Both the position numbers and the translations under genes were made by a program. Shown here in pieces: positions 29,301 to 36,332 of a DNA stretch of 64,000 nucleotides; the first letter of the stretch is position 1, and every line of letters begins with the position of its first letter. The stretch comes from Chryseobacterium cheonjiense (GTDB taxonomy: Bacteria; Bacteroidota; Bacteroidia; Flavobacteriales; Weeksellaceae). The notes beneath the pieces were generated by a model that saw nothing but the letters and a program-made list of their open reading frames with translations, was not told the DNA's origin and made no database searches. The DNA lies in contig NZ_JABBGF010000002.1 of assembly GCF_012927265.1 (NCBI RefSeq), forward strand, positions 1-64,000, in the 5' to 3' direction.

Positions 29301-29956
29301 TAAGTTTTAATGATAATACCAAAGAGGTAAAATTAAATTCATTATACAGAAATTATGGGCGAAACGCTAGTAATAAGGGGTATGAGCATATGTATATGAA
29401 AATCGGTGGGCAATATGGAACCTATACCGATTATGCCCCATTAGACAACAGAGATATAGAAATAGCACCAGGCAGTTATTCCACATTAAATATCAGGAGA
29501 GTAAATTCCTTAGAAAGTAAGGTATATTTATTAAATAATGAGCGATATAAAGGAATTTCTGTAACGAGTGATAATACTTCGGATGTGGAAATAATTATAC
29601 AAGGCAATGAACAATTCTATAGCATCAGTGGATTTAATTTATTTTTAGTTAGGCCAGGTGGTAAAGTGGCAATGCTGCCAGGAGTATTAAAACCTATGGA
29701 TAAAAAAATTATTCTGAATGTAGATGGTCGTAAAAAGATTGATATCAGCGAAATCCATAAAAAGTTAAGGATGGTCGAATTTGACAGCAGGATTGTAAAC
29801 GGAACATGTGAGATAGCTACAGCGGAATATGTGTTAGTAGTCAGCGAAAAAGGCGAGCGTATTGTCCTCAAGTTTGTAGACAGTATTGAAATAGACGAAA
29901 ACAGCGATATCATATGGGAACCAAAGCCAAAAGTAATAAATTTATTGCCCCACTGA
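23318..29956 (+). CDS. Large clostridial toxin (TcdA/TcdB)-like protein with a YopT-type C58 protease effector domain
   Basis: A 2212-residue protein without signal peptide. Residues about 90-170 loosely resemble a degenerate C80 module. Residues about 400-640 look like a C58 (YopT-type) cysteine protease: C435 in 'GICSALSNLF', H552 in 'GHAL', D568 in 'FDPNYG'. Residues about 670-880 are a C80 autoprocessing protease as in TcdB: D691 in 'MQGDDISF', H751 in 'LVGHGSEF', C796 in 'LVGCNL', then a beta-flap 'VRVNSDGHKEVL'. The rest matches the TcdB delivery domain: 'FINKETGE' (986-993), 'LTVAMKV' (1072-1078), a hydrophobic pore region (about 1115-1212), 'LSYQFWGGGS' (from 1495). It ends where TcdB's CROP repeats would begin; none are present. 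The expected action, by family, is uptake, pore insertion, inositol-phosphate-triggered cleavage and release of a protease into a eukaryotic cell. Target and export route are unknown. Confidence 0.88.
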   Translation: MKMSRKIHIIAYIKDELRQLDWLNATDMNGDEAVEYYLQTREGRFYRKEDVIGYSENRLENIDSLELHKLLKDVVEITITSEGSFDGNLICFSGTFYGIPENNQPIWDLDGASLGSMLGKAFLEAGNSHDTDLRILINATGSGVNKTNKPLEAPGDSFIQKVAEAFKSGYGGKLSVEGRAGQVVHDNNSLYYGMTFPYDFSLMHGLNTAELKILNGYLKYSYTLEEELSVELINAWLVESMLSSIGLTMPEIEGILKNREEAARKITVVLLESKRICMHPNYMLAPVVTIEKKQDRGMPTQASWGHNQEYQTDMHGALGDIDMVTFEKVNIANELNKIGDAVKKLGIQINIGKVFTDFSDKKYAKAANGIKEIANTLFDQYEYRLAVECDRLHLKMQNFAASPGDSFNFNQGKNFFDHIEKSFPQEHEEMVAGICSALSNLFSVCEKKSETFLKLKNIMGVLDDRKFIGLDNYEHLKQNVREIVQKLKQSQENNATLTGDKHIITDGTEKSLTREKMIERFANEFERILGKDHYDEYYYVSIGIDLTQRIGHALSCTLHEDHSFTVFDPNYGYIKCINKEAFKEIMDSLLVRYEECDSPRGMEKNVHIRYFGQPLGYDLEKEIETLIYTSYDEIFKNLTLKSKISKHDKYLAGSPREETWKIPGQGDIGSLEGKPIASREEKRIILQMQGDDISFRATKDLLMKDPRNSNWVQCKDGFGGAVITLEDDQLTPKTGFALEDVKHIKLVLVGHGSEFENETTLGSLTGKEIGERLSRLFENKINTGKPESLKISLVGCNLGEEGAKGLPKVIADHVFEIGRKLDIKPEQIEVTAQKYPVRVNSDGHKEVLTYAGIWVLSEVERLFGDYTKVTYRGTDNSMVEVPHSETKILDIYSKIFKATLRGDLQDYEIDALKALQADVEKKINEIYDKAVPNMEEVQRVFRNKAAIAKVIEQANKDVIAIKPTDEWILDLQSIKELEGDRVRVNFINKETGERTKNIETESAALKELKKYTDDTIKYTRGNFNYDEHTGAFSPKPGTETVEVGNEFFNVYFTLSGLLGSARILNSGELNQLTVAMKVSLVSQLTQTSLGTADLALRALNWADNLNSESLLEPMSSFSRFVSVIAPIFDIVNITTLAISLAHASPEEQAQIITNLVLGTVGGALSALGLITTVLDIFDFAMEFVALASEFTGPIGFALAIAAGIAEFIFSIINTSKKCKADYQKWQEIDVKHGLFFEYGIGVKNLAKGGWDKFIYIDDSSKKQYIREENEEGQDLIKFSDDLVIKEVDFNKKLAVVGDVRLDDIGDNEIHAYGERKNDFSSWHYTPFCPWNEIDVYDSSEWKRKIGGISFYDAFLQGNYTYRIDQKYIDNKNAVYVLPGKAALYLHQCFGFTFYNTGQQHDTEGKEPSFEPFEIEEGKNIEQAVFNRYHYRYRPHVKYTGYNGGLGATQYVYEDYSAIVTGLVPEYIPTTIDVKLDAQHRVLAVSPLTVDDGRYLSYQFWGGGSSTVVLLSAAKIKIHLNKSKDPKLSENETWLFDLRNQPSSFATLAEYLWVEQENVDFLPVAVHINGQVIVCKQPDTKISFQKTFSDEVVSNVLFEVHVVDPFKHNIFLRHIEFNREYIGECDYTKEQEINRALELIKRVFTLEHSLLFMFNNEIGLLYDEGLLLCLEVRQDVLEAIHYLKEIQTVVDSATFDSLYTYLLSVSEYPEMVEYAIQMTSPDLYDLYKNNAEERVYYYYEYASGREYKMKVRGYEIGIDKVKGNPIAIMKGRYKGAKVEVISEFHIDNQIMREMNVLGGSTLLLKELYNNPELLYDIIREAQIKTEFDFGIIRINVEDIVGHSGYIEMQMVNHMFNIVHKIIEGSILEYTKHNDDEVIIRYKIVSEQSGTRLLFDAFEVNAEGIPIYEVELHRYLSAAIERLNYGDEHAFMSFVTTISGYLNVATNTSNHISELINNIKDDNEEGWKEIRVSIKATVFKRHDDIADFKTDKEEMYLSFNDNTKEVKLNSLYRNYGRNASNKGYEHMYMKIGGQYGTYTDYAPLDNRDIEIAPGSYSTLNIRRVNSLESKVYLLNNERYKGISVTSDNTSDVEIIIQGNEQFYSISGFNLFLVRPGGKVAMLPGVLKPMDKKIILNVDGRKKIDISEIHKKLRMVEFDSRIVNGTCEIATAEYVLVVSEKGERIVLKFVDSIEIDENSDIIWEPKPKVINLLPH

Positions 29957-30318
29957 CGAATACATTATTAATTTGAATTAACGGTAAAAAAATAGGACTT
30001 AAAAAAAAGGCTGTTAGCTCTAAAAAGATGAATAATCAAACCATTTGCAGCGAAAAAAGCTTGCATTTTAAATTTGAGTTTTTTCTATATTAATACAATT
30101 AAAATTAGTTGATATGATATGAATAATTGGAAAAAAGATATGCCTATTTAACAATAAAAAGAACTTAACTGATAAAGGACACTACATGAAAATGATAATG
30201 TAGAATATCTATAATTTTAAAATAAGATTATAAAATTTTTGATTTTGATATAAGAATAAATTGTTCAGGTTAGACATAGCAATTTTTCAAAAATTTAGGA
30301 TTATGGGATTATAAAAGT
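29957..30318. other. AT-rich non-coding stretch between the toxin gene and tRNA-Met
   Basis: About 360 bases with no open frame of coding character, very rich in A and T with scattered short inverted repeats (for example CTACAT/ATGTAG near 30180-30205). I see no insertion sequence, integrase or copy of the tRNA 3' end here. It may be decayed DNA at the island's right edge. Confidence 0.5.
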
Positions 30319-30361
30319 AAAAATCCGTAAAATGTTTTTAATCAACATAATACGGATTTTT
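30319..30361. terminator. Bidirectional terminator between toxin gene and tRNA-Met
   Basis: An 11-bp stem (AAAAATCCGTA / TACGGATTTTT) with a 21-base loop; T-rich tails exist on both strands, so it can end transcripts from the toxin side and from the tRNA gene. Confidence 0.75.
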
Positions 30362-30366
30362 TATTG

Positions 30367-30440
30367 TAGCGAAGACGGGAATTGAACCCGTGACCTCAGG
30401 GTTATGAATCCTGCGCTCTAACCAACTGAGCTACCTCGCC
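30367..30440 (-). tRNA. tRNA-Met (anticodon CAT)
   Basis: On the minus strand the cloverleaf reads acceptor GGCGAGG / CTTCGCT (two G-T pairs) plus discriminator A, D-arm GCTC...GAGC, anticodon loop TTCATAA with CAT, and T-arm ACGGG-TTCAATT-CCCGT. The anticodon stem has one A-C mismatch at its inner end. No CCA is encoded. The elongator type is likely from the A-form acceptor pairing, but CAT could in principle be a lysidine-modified Ile tRNA. Confidence 0.93.
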
Positions 30441-30452
30441 GTTTTGGTGGTG

Positions 30453-30482
30453 CAAATATAGAAAATATTTACTTACCTCCAA
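30453..30482 (-). promoter_or_regulatory. Promoter of tRNA-Met
   Basis: On the minus strand TTG (30480-30482), a 19-base spacer and TATATTTG (30453-30460) lie just upstream of the tRNA 5' end at 30440. This is a textbook flavobacterial promoter and abuts the stop codon of the thioredoxin gene. Confidence 0.75.
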
Positions 30483-30484
30483 AA

Positions 30485-31771
30485 TTATTTTAATTTAAAA
30501 TATTCCAAAACATCGCCTACATGCTCTGGTTTATTGATTATCTTATTGTTAGCATCTAAAATAAAATACGTTGGTGTAGCATGAACATTGTAGGTATCTG
30601 CATAACTGCTGTTCCATCCTCTTAATTCAGAATCATTCACCCATGGAAATGCACTTATCTTTTTAGTGTAAGAATCTTTGTCAACATCCAATGACAAGCC
30701 AATAACCTGGATATTTCTTGCTTTCAGATCATTGTATTTTGCCAATAGCTGCGGCAATTCACTTTCACAGTGAGAACAGGTCGATGACCAGAATACCACT
30801 ACTTTTTTATCCGCTTTTATATCATGCAAAGTTTTAGCATTGGTATTAACGGGTGCCTGAAATACGTAATTAGGAAAAACAGCTCCAATCTCGACATTTG
30901 CATTAGATTTGAGGGTAGAAGCCAAACGGTCTGTTATAGTACACTTAAGATTTTTTGCAAGGCCAAGATATTTGTCTTTAAAATCCTGCATGTCGTACAC
31001 ATCAAAGATATCAATGAGCTCAGAAAGAACGGTTTGCCCTCTTGGAGTTTCTACTTTTAGCCTGTCCAGCAGTTTATCTACTGATGTACTCACATTGGTA
31101 TTGCCTCCTGTATTAAGATATGAAACCAGGATGGGCCTTAATAAGGATGAAGCTTCAAGCATATCATTGGATTTATCAATAAAATTGATGATTTCGTCCT
31201 GACTTACCTTTTTAGAAGCATCATTAGAAAGGAATTTGCTGTAATTGGTATTGTAATAATAGATAAAAGGATGCTGAGCCTGGTCAATACCCCCGGAAGC
31301 TCCGCTAAGCCTGTTTATTTCAGTTCTAAGCGCCTTTCCGAAATCCGTATTATCTTTGTAATACTCCTTAATCTGTGATAGTGCCGGAAGTATAAGTTCC
31401 TTTTTTTGAGAACCTTCCTGCAGTTTACTCATGATATCGTTGGCTTCATCCAGATAAATGACATCTTTAATCTTATTACTTTGTGTCTCAAGCTTTACGC
31501 TCACATTTTTATTTTCTGAAATAAAATTAAATGTATTATTTGAATCAGGAAAATAAACTTTCATCATTCCCATATAGTTTTTGGGATACTTAAAGGTCCA
31601 TGTATTATTTTTGCTTTTTTCTTTTGAAAAAATGATGTCTTTAGAACCATTTAAAGTATATAAAATAGCATTTTGCTCTTTGAACTCGGCAGGCGCCTGA
31701 ATGCTAACGGTAAATTGAGCCTGTAATGAAAATGCAGCTATAACAGCTGGTAATGTAAAAATTTTTTTCAT
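30485..31771 (-). CDS. TlpA-like thioredoxin-fold protein with DUF4369-like N-terminus
   Basis: Exported thiol-disulfide protein of 428 residues. A signal peptide ('MKKIFTLPAVIAAFSLQAQ') is followed by a beta-rich N-terminal domain of DUF4369 type (about 20-120), a helical middle, and a C-terminal thioredoxin domain with C-x-x-C in 'WSSTCSHCESELPQ'. It probably acts as a periplasmic or surface reductase or resolvase; the partner is unknown. It is separated from the upstream T9SS gene pair by a terminator. Confidence 0.88.
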   Translation of the reverse strand: MKKIFTLPAVIAAFSLQAQFTVSIQAPAEFKEQNAILYTLNGSKDIIFSKEKSKNNTWTFKYPKNYMGMMKVYFPDSNNTFNFISENKNVSVKLETQSNKIKDVIYLDEANDIMSKLQEGSQKKELILPALSQIKEYYKDNTDFGKALRTEINRLSGASGGIDQAQHPFIYYYNTNYSKFLSNDASKKVSQDEIINFIDKSNDMLEASSLLRPILVSYLNTGGNTNVSTSVDKLLDRLKVETPRGQTVLSELIDIFDVYDMQDFKDKYLGLAKNLKCTITDRLASTLKSNANVEIGAVFPNYVFQAPVNTNAKTLHDIKADKKVVVFWSSTCSHCESELPQLLAKYNDLKARNIQVIGLSLDVDKDSYTKKISAFPWVNDSELRGWNSSYADTYNVHATPTYFILDANNKIINKPEHVGDVLEYFKLK

Positions 31772-31783
31772 ACGGTAAAAATA

Positions 31784-31812
31784 AAAAAACTCCCCGAGTA
31801 ATCAGAGAGTTT
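31784..31812 (-). terminator. Terminator of the 34011-31832 gene pair
   Basis: On the minus strand an AAACTC / GAGTTT stem with a long loop runs straight into TTTTTTTATTTTT. It lies 20 bases past the small membrane protein's stop. Confidence 0.55.
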
Positions 31813-31831
31813 AATAGTATTTTAATAAAAA

Positions 31832-32047
31832 TTAAATTTTCTTAAGCATATATTTTTTGCTGAAAAAAAGTATTAAAATAATTGCAACAATAACCAGGAT
31901 ATATACATACATATCAACCGGTGAATCCGGAGCACCTGTTCCGTTCCCTTTGTTAGCATTACCACCTTCAGGACTAGGTGGCTGTGCATTTATCAAGAAT
32001 GTGGAAAAGAGAAAAAAGGCTAACGCTAGTTTATTTATAGTTTTCAT
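31832..32047 (-). CDS. Small Gly/Pro-rich protein with signal peptide and C-terminal membrane helix
   Basis: A 71-residue protein with an N-terminal signal ('LALAFFLFSTFLINAQ'), a short Gly/Asn/Pro-rich stretch, then 'SPVDMYVYILVIVAIILILFF' and a KK-rich tail. This short layout (signal, low-complexity spacer, P-V/I-D motif, helix, basic tail) recurs next to T9SS cargo genes in Bacteroidota; its function is not known to me. It starts 5 bases after the T9SS protein's stop, so the pair is one unit. Confidence 0.65.
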   Translation of the reverse strand: MKTINKLALAFFLFSTFLINAQPPSPEGGNANKGNGTGAPDSPVDMYVYILVIVAIILILFFSKKYMLKKI

Positions 32048-32052
32048 ATATT

Positions 32053-34011
32053 CTATTTTAATATTTTTGCATTAACAATTTCTCCTTTATCAGAAACAAC
32101 TTTTACAACATACGAGTTTTTAATTTTACCATCCAATTCGATAACAAAATCACGCGATGTATCTACTCCCTTTTTAGAGATTACCAATTTTCCACTCATA
32201 TCGTAAACTTCAATATCTGCTTTCTTCCAGTTGGGATCAAACCTTACAAAATAATTTTCTATTGCCGGATTATAAATAACCAATGTTCTTACTGCTGTAG
32301 GTGTTTCGGTAGCTGCTAGTACAATATTACTAGGTTCTCCATAATATAGATCGTATTCATTACCTGCTACCGGAATAATATCACCCTGTTTAGCTTGTTG
32401 CACGGTTCCGTTTGGCGCTTTGTAGTAGAATCCAATCCCCGAAGACAGTGCATGAGTGCCATCCGCTATCGGTTCAGCATTTTCTTTAATCTCAAATTTA
32501 TAAGACTTAACATTATCAGGATAATAATTAACAAGCTTTACATTTTTCCCTTTAAAATTGTTTTCATTCGCTTCATTAATATATAGCCAATAATTTAAGT
32601 AGTTATTATCATATCCACCGTTTATTGCTTCTTCAAAAGTTCCGATCATATTACTGCCAGCAGAAGCCTGAACTGTTGTGTCTATTGATGTCTGGTGACC
32701 TGTAACAGATGATGGAGATACTACATAATAGGTTCTGGATATTTCTTTACCATTAGCATCCAGCCCAATGATACCCAGCTGCTTCACCGTTCCGGTAGTA
32801 TTTGTTTTAGCTGCTACAACACTATAATCGGTTGCTGCAGCTCTTACAGTTCCGCTAAATCTTCTAAGCGTATTAAAATCTAAAGTCTGGATTGTATTAT
32901 CTCTGAGTTTCATTTTAAATGTCTGCATAGGCTTAATAATAAGCCCTACATCTCCTACCGGAATGCCCGTAGGGTGAAAGGTCTGTAACAAGGCACCTGT
33001 GGCATATGTTGCACCTGTAGGTAGGGTAACTATTGTTCCAGGATTGTATTCAATACCCCAAATGTTTGATACATTATTTCCGTCTGTTATACTTCCGTTC
33101 TCCACATACCCTATTCTGGATAAATCTAAATTGGTAAGAAATGGGTTTCCAAATTGGTAGTAATTTTTACCAAATGTTCCGGCCCATGGGCTGGTGGTAA
33201 CCTCAAAATCATCCTCAACATAAGTGTTATATTTCTCATTATACACGTTCTTATTCGTACCATTAATTCCGAAGTTTACATTACCGCCATTCTGTAAAGT
33301 TACAGGGGCAGAAAGATTAGTATAGGGTTGTCCGTTAATTGTAAATACGGATCCTGTTGCAGTAGGTGCAATGGTTGTCAATGAAACCGGAGGAGCAGAA
33401 GTGTTCAAATCGTTATTTTTGGATTTTAACATATAATACTCTGTAGGATTATTTGTTACAGATGCAAGATTTGTAAAATGAATTGACACAGCATTTGTAT
33501 TGTCCCATTTTAGAATCGGATTATCATATCTGCTGGTATTAAATGTTTTTCCAAATTCAGTTGATAAACTGCTTAAAGCCTTACCGGAAAACGGCATTGC
33601 AATTTGTTGAAAATAATTGGTACTGTTCCCATGCCTATCTGTGCGGAATTCTTTACTTACAATACCTGTAATATTTGATTGAGATAATCCATTAATGTAA
33701 AGCTGTCCATAAGTAGAAGAAGCATAGCTTCCTGGAGTATTAAGTCTGACAACGATGTTTCCACCGTCCGTTTTGTTGAAACCTCCTGTAGTGATTGTTT
33801 TAAACCCATCGCTAGATGAGCCTTCAATCATCATATTTCCGTGAAGATCTATTATGCCGGAACCTCGCGTCTGCAGTCCTCCGCCGGAGTATAACAGAGT
33901 GCCTTCACTCACGTACGTAGTAGCAGCATCATCTATGTGTACTAGAATATTCTGCGCCTGAACAGAATATATAGCTGCTAATAGACCAATAGCAAATAAA
34001 TTTTTTCTCAC
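32053..34011 (-). CDS. Secreted T9SS cargo protein with type A sorting domain
   Basis: A 652-residue secreted or surface protein. The signal peptide ends near 'IYSVQAQ'. The body is beta-rich, repetitive Thr/Asn/Gly sequence without a recognised enzyme domain. The C-terminal 80 or so residues form a type IX sorting domain ('NPAIENYFVRF', 'IEVYDMSGKLV', 'YVVKVVSDKGE...KILK'), recognised by the SprA-dependent secretion system. It has a well-formed promoter (34043-34072). It is possibly an adhesin-like surface protein (inference). Confidence 0.85.
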   Translation of the reverse strand: MRKNLFAIGLLAAIYSVQAQNILVHIDDAATTYVSEGTLLYSGGGLQTRGSGIIDLHGNMMIEGSSSDGFKTITTGGFNKTDGGNIVVRLNTPGSYASSTYGQLYINGLSQSNITGIVSKEFRTDRHGNSTNYFQQIAMPFSGKALSSLSTEFGKTFNTSRYDNPILKWDNTNAVSIHFTNLASVTNNPTEYYMLKSKNNDLNTSAPPVSLTTIAPTATGSVFTINGQPYTNLSAPVTLQNGGNVNFGINGTNKNVYNEKYNTYVEDDFEVTTSPWAGTFGKNYYQFGNPFLTNLDLSRIGYVENGSITDGNNVSNIWGIEYNPGTIVTLPTGATYATGALLQTFHPTGIPVGDVGLIIKPMQTFKMKLRDNTIQTLDFNTLRRFSGTVRAAATDYSVVAAKTNTTGTVKQLGIIGLDANGKEISRTYYVVSPSSVTGHQTSIDTTVQASAGSNMIGTFEEAINGGYDNNYLNYWLYINEANENNFKGKNVKLVNYYPDNVKSYKFEIKENAEPIADGTHALSSGIGFYYKAPNGTVQQAKQGDIIPVAGNEYDLYYGEPSNIVLAATETPTAVRTLVIYNPAIENYFVRFDPNWKKADIEVYDMSGKLVISKKGVDTSRDFVIELDGKIKNSYVVKVVSDKGEIVNAKILK

Positions 34012-34042
34012 TGTTGTAGTTATTTGTGTGTTAATACAACTG

Positions 34043-34072
34043 CAAAGTTATATTATTTTTAATAAAAAACAA
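34043..34072 (-). promoter_or_regulatory. Promoter of the T9SS cargo gene
   Basis: On the minus strand TTG (34070-34072), a 19-base spacer and TAACTTTG (34043-34050) match the flavobacterial consensus. The inferred transcript start is about 25 bases before the ATG at 34011. It lies between this gene and the clpX stop. Confidence 0.7.
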
Positions 34073-34079
34073 AAATATT

Positions 34080-35267
34080 TTAATTTTTTACAAAAATGTT
34101 GTCTTCTGTTAGTATAATTTCTTTTTCTTCACCAATTGAAAACATGTAGTCCTCAAGAACTTTTTCGGTTGTTCCTCTCAACCCTCTTGCACCTAACCCT
34201 TTTTCGATAGTTTCTTCCACAATCTTTTCGATAGCGGCATCTGTAAAGGTAAGATCGGTACCATCCATTTTGAAAAGTTCTATAAACTGATTAACAATGG
34301 AATTTTTCGGTTCTTTCATAATCCTTACCATTGTTTCTTTTGTGAGCTTATCAAGATAAGTAATGATCGGGAATCTTCCCAAAAGCTCAGGAATTAATCC
34401 AAAAGAACGAAGGTCAATAGCATTAATGTTTGTTAAAACGTATTCATCTTCATTGGTGTTATTGATTTTTTCTGCACTGAAACCAATAGCCTGCTTATTC
34501 ATTCTGCGTTCAATAATTTCTTTGATGCCATCAAATGCACCTCCCGCTATGAATAAGATATTCTGGGTATTTACCTGAATGTATTTCTGATCAGGATGCT
34601 TTCTTCCTCCCTGTGGCGGCACATTTACAATGCTGCCTTCAAGCAGTTTTAATAATCCCTGCTGAACGCCCTCTCCGGAAACGTCTCTTGTGATGCTCGG
34701 GTTATCAGATTTTCTTGCGATTTTATCTATTTCATCAATAAAAACAATTCCTCTCTCTGCTTTTTCTACATCATAATCTGCAACCATCAGAAGTCGGGAA
34801 AGAATACTTTCAACATCTTCACCTACATATCCTGCCTCCGTTAAAATGGTAGCATCAACAATACAGAAAGGAACGTTCAGTTCGCGTGCGATCGTTTTTG
34901 CCAGTAAGGTTTTTCCTGTTCCGGTTTCACCGATCATGATAATATTGGATTTCTCAAGCTCTACTTCACGATTTTCGTCCTGAGCATGAAGCAATCTTTT
35001 GTAATGATTATAAACGGCAATCGAAAGTTGCTTTTTGGCCTGATCCTGCCCGATAACATATTGATCCAAAAATCCTTTGATTTCTTTCGGCTTTTTAAGT
35101 TCTTCAATATTTTCAGCAGGAGAAAAGCCTGTTTTTACCGAACTGTCTTTCACAATGGCATGAGCCTGCTCGATACAGTTTTCACAAATAAAACCATTCT
35201 GACCGGAAATCAGCATCTGCACTTCATTTCTCTTTCTTCCGCAGAAAGAACATTGGTTTGAATTCAT
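34080..35267 (-). CDS. clpX: ClpXP protease ATPase subunit ClpX
   Basis: Unfoldase that delivers tagged proteins to ClpP. The 395-residue protein has the N-terminal zinc domain with C6, C9, C28, C31 ('CSFCGRK', 'ICENCIE'), Walker A 'GETGTGKTLL', pore loop 'GYVGED', Walker B 'IVFIDEIDKIA' and the ClpP-docking 'AIGF' loop. clpP is not in the window. It is slightly shorter than the E. coli protein but complete. Confidence 0.97.
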   Translation of the reverse strand: MNSNQCSFCGRKRNEVQMLISGQNGFICENCIEQAHAIVKDSSVKTGFSPAENIEELKKPKEIKGFLDQYVIGQDQAKKQLSIAVYNHYKRLLHAQDENREVELEKSNIIMIGETGTGKTLLAKTIARELNVPFCIVDATILTEAGYVGEDVESILSRLLMVADYDVEKAERGIVFIDEIDKIARKSDNPSITRDVSGEGVQQGLLKLLEGSIVNVPPQGGRKHPDQKYIQVNTQNILFIAGGAFDGIKEIIERRMNKQAIGFSAEKINNTNEDEYVLTNINAIDLRSFGLIPELLGRFPIITYLDKLTKETMVRIMKEPKNSIVNQFIELFKMDGTDLTFTDAAIEKIVEETIEKGLGARGLRGTTEKVLEDYMFSIGEEKEIILTEDNIFVKN

Positions 35268-35329
35268 TATTATATATAGATATAAGTATAGATTAAAATA
35301 AACCCGTAAAAATTACGAGTTTACAGTTT

Positions 35330-35719
35330 TTAAGAATTGATAATAGAGTTCTGGATCTCAGTGTACTCCTCATTTGTTAATTTAAGTCTTTCATTTCTGA
35401 AATTCATATCTTCCACTTTATTAAGAGGAATCAGATGGATGTGGGCATGAGGTACTTCCAGTCCCACCACAGCGATCCCTACCCGTATGCAGGGAATTGC
35501 CGATTTTATTTTTTTAGCAACTTCCTGAGCAAATCCCCATAGATTTTTATATTCTTCACTTTCCAGATCAAAGATAAGGTCTACTTCTTTTTTAGGAACA
35601 ACTAAAGCATGTCCTTTTACCAGAGGCATTGCATCCAGAAAAGCAATAAAGTTTTCATCTTCGGCAATTTTGTATGAGGGAATTTCGCCATTGATGATCT
35701 TTGTGAATATTGTGCTCAT
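35330..35719 (-). CDS. HIT family nucleotide hydrolase
   Basis: Histidine-triad protein of 129 residues. It begins in the Hint-type manner ('IFTKIINGEIPSYKIAED') and carries the HxHxHxx triad 'HAHIHLIPL' near residue 95. Family members hydrolyse nucleoside phosphoramidates or dinucleotides. It lies 33 bases after greA on the same strand, a common pairing in Bacteroidota. Confidence 0.93.
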   Translation of the reverse strand: MSTIFTKIINGEIPSYKIAEDENFIAFLDAMPLVKGHALVVPKKEVDLIFDLESEEYKNLWGFAQEVAKKIKSAIPCIRVGIAVVGLEVPHAHIHLIPLNKVEDMNFRNERLKLTNEEYTEIQNSIINS

Positions 35720-35752
35720 TTTCTAAAAGTTTACGTGTTAAAAATCGATAGA

Positions 35753-36223
35753 TTAGAGGGTTATTTCTAATACTTCAAAAGAAAGTTTATTCCCATTAGG
35801 TAACGTGATATCCGCCGTTTCACCCACTGCTTTACCCAAAAGCCCTTTTGCAATTGGCGTATTTACAGAAATTTTGCCTGCTTTAAGATCACTTTCGTTA
35901 TCAGGAACCAAAGTAAATACCTGTTCCTTATTGGTGGCGTTGTTCATTAATCTTACCGTTGTAAGGATAGAAACTTTTGAAGTATCCAGCTGACTTTCGT
36001 CTATGATCTTGGAAGTAGCAATAATATCTTTCAGCTTCGAAATTCTCATTTCAAGCATTCCCTGAGCTTCTTTAGCAGCATCGTATTCTGCATTTTCAGA
36101 CAAATCTCCTTTATCTCTTGCTTCTGCAATCTGTTGGGTGATTTTTGGCCTTTCCACAGTTTCCAACTGTTCCAGCTCAGCTTTCATTTTGTCTAATCCC
36201 TCCTTTGTAACATAGCTTGCCAT
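35753..36223 (-). CDS. greA: Transcription elongation factor GreA
   Basis: Rescues backtracked RNA polymerase by stimulating transcript cleavage. About 156 residues from the ATG at 36223 ('MASYVTKEGLDKMKAELEQL'), which matches family N-termini better than the ATG three codons upstream. The N-terminal coiled coil holds the acidic tip region ('DKGDLSENAEYDAAKEAQ'), and the C-terminal FKBP-like domain includes 'SVNTPIAKGLLGKAVGE'. Confidence 0.96.
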   Translation of the reverse strand: MASYVTKEGLDKMKAELEQLETVERPKITQQIAEARDKGDLSENAEYDAAKEAQGMLEMRISKLKDIIATSKIIDESQLDTSKVSILTTVRLMNNATNKEQVFTLVPDNESDLKAGKISVNTPIAKGLLGKAVGETADITLPNGNKLSFEVLEITL

Positions 36224-36332
36224 AATTTTCAAAATTTAGTTTTAGTATAAAAAAATAATCCGACATTTGCCGGACAATGTTTTCGAGTTGTAATCGTTTA
36301 ATTTCTACAAATATATAAAAATTTAAATTGAA

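Noticed and set aside
23318..29956. RTX/MARTX toxin interpretation
   Set aside because: There are no glycine-rich calcium nonapeptide repeats; the C80 domain and the delivery-domain landmarks match TcdA/TcdB instead.
30367..30440. attL/attR pair for an integrative element using tRNA-Met
   Set aside because: I looked for a second copy of the tRNA 3' end near 16.4-17 kb and in 29957-30366 and did not see one; no integrase gene is present.
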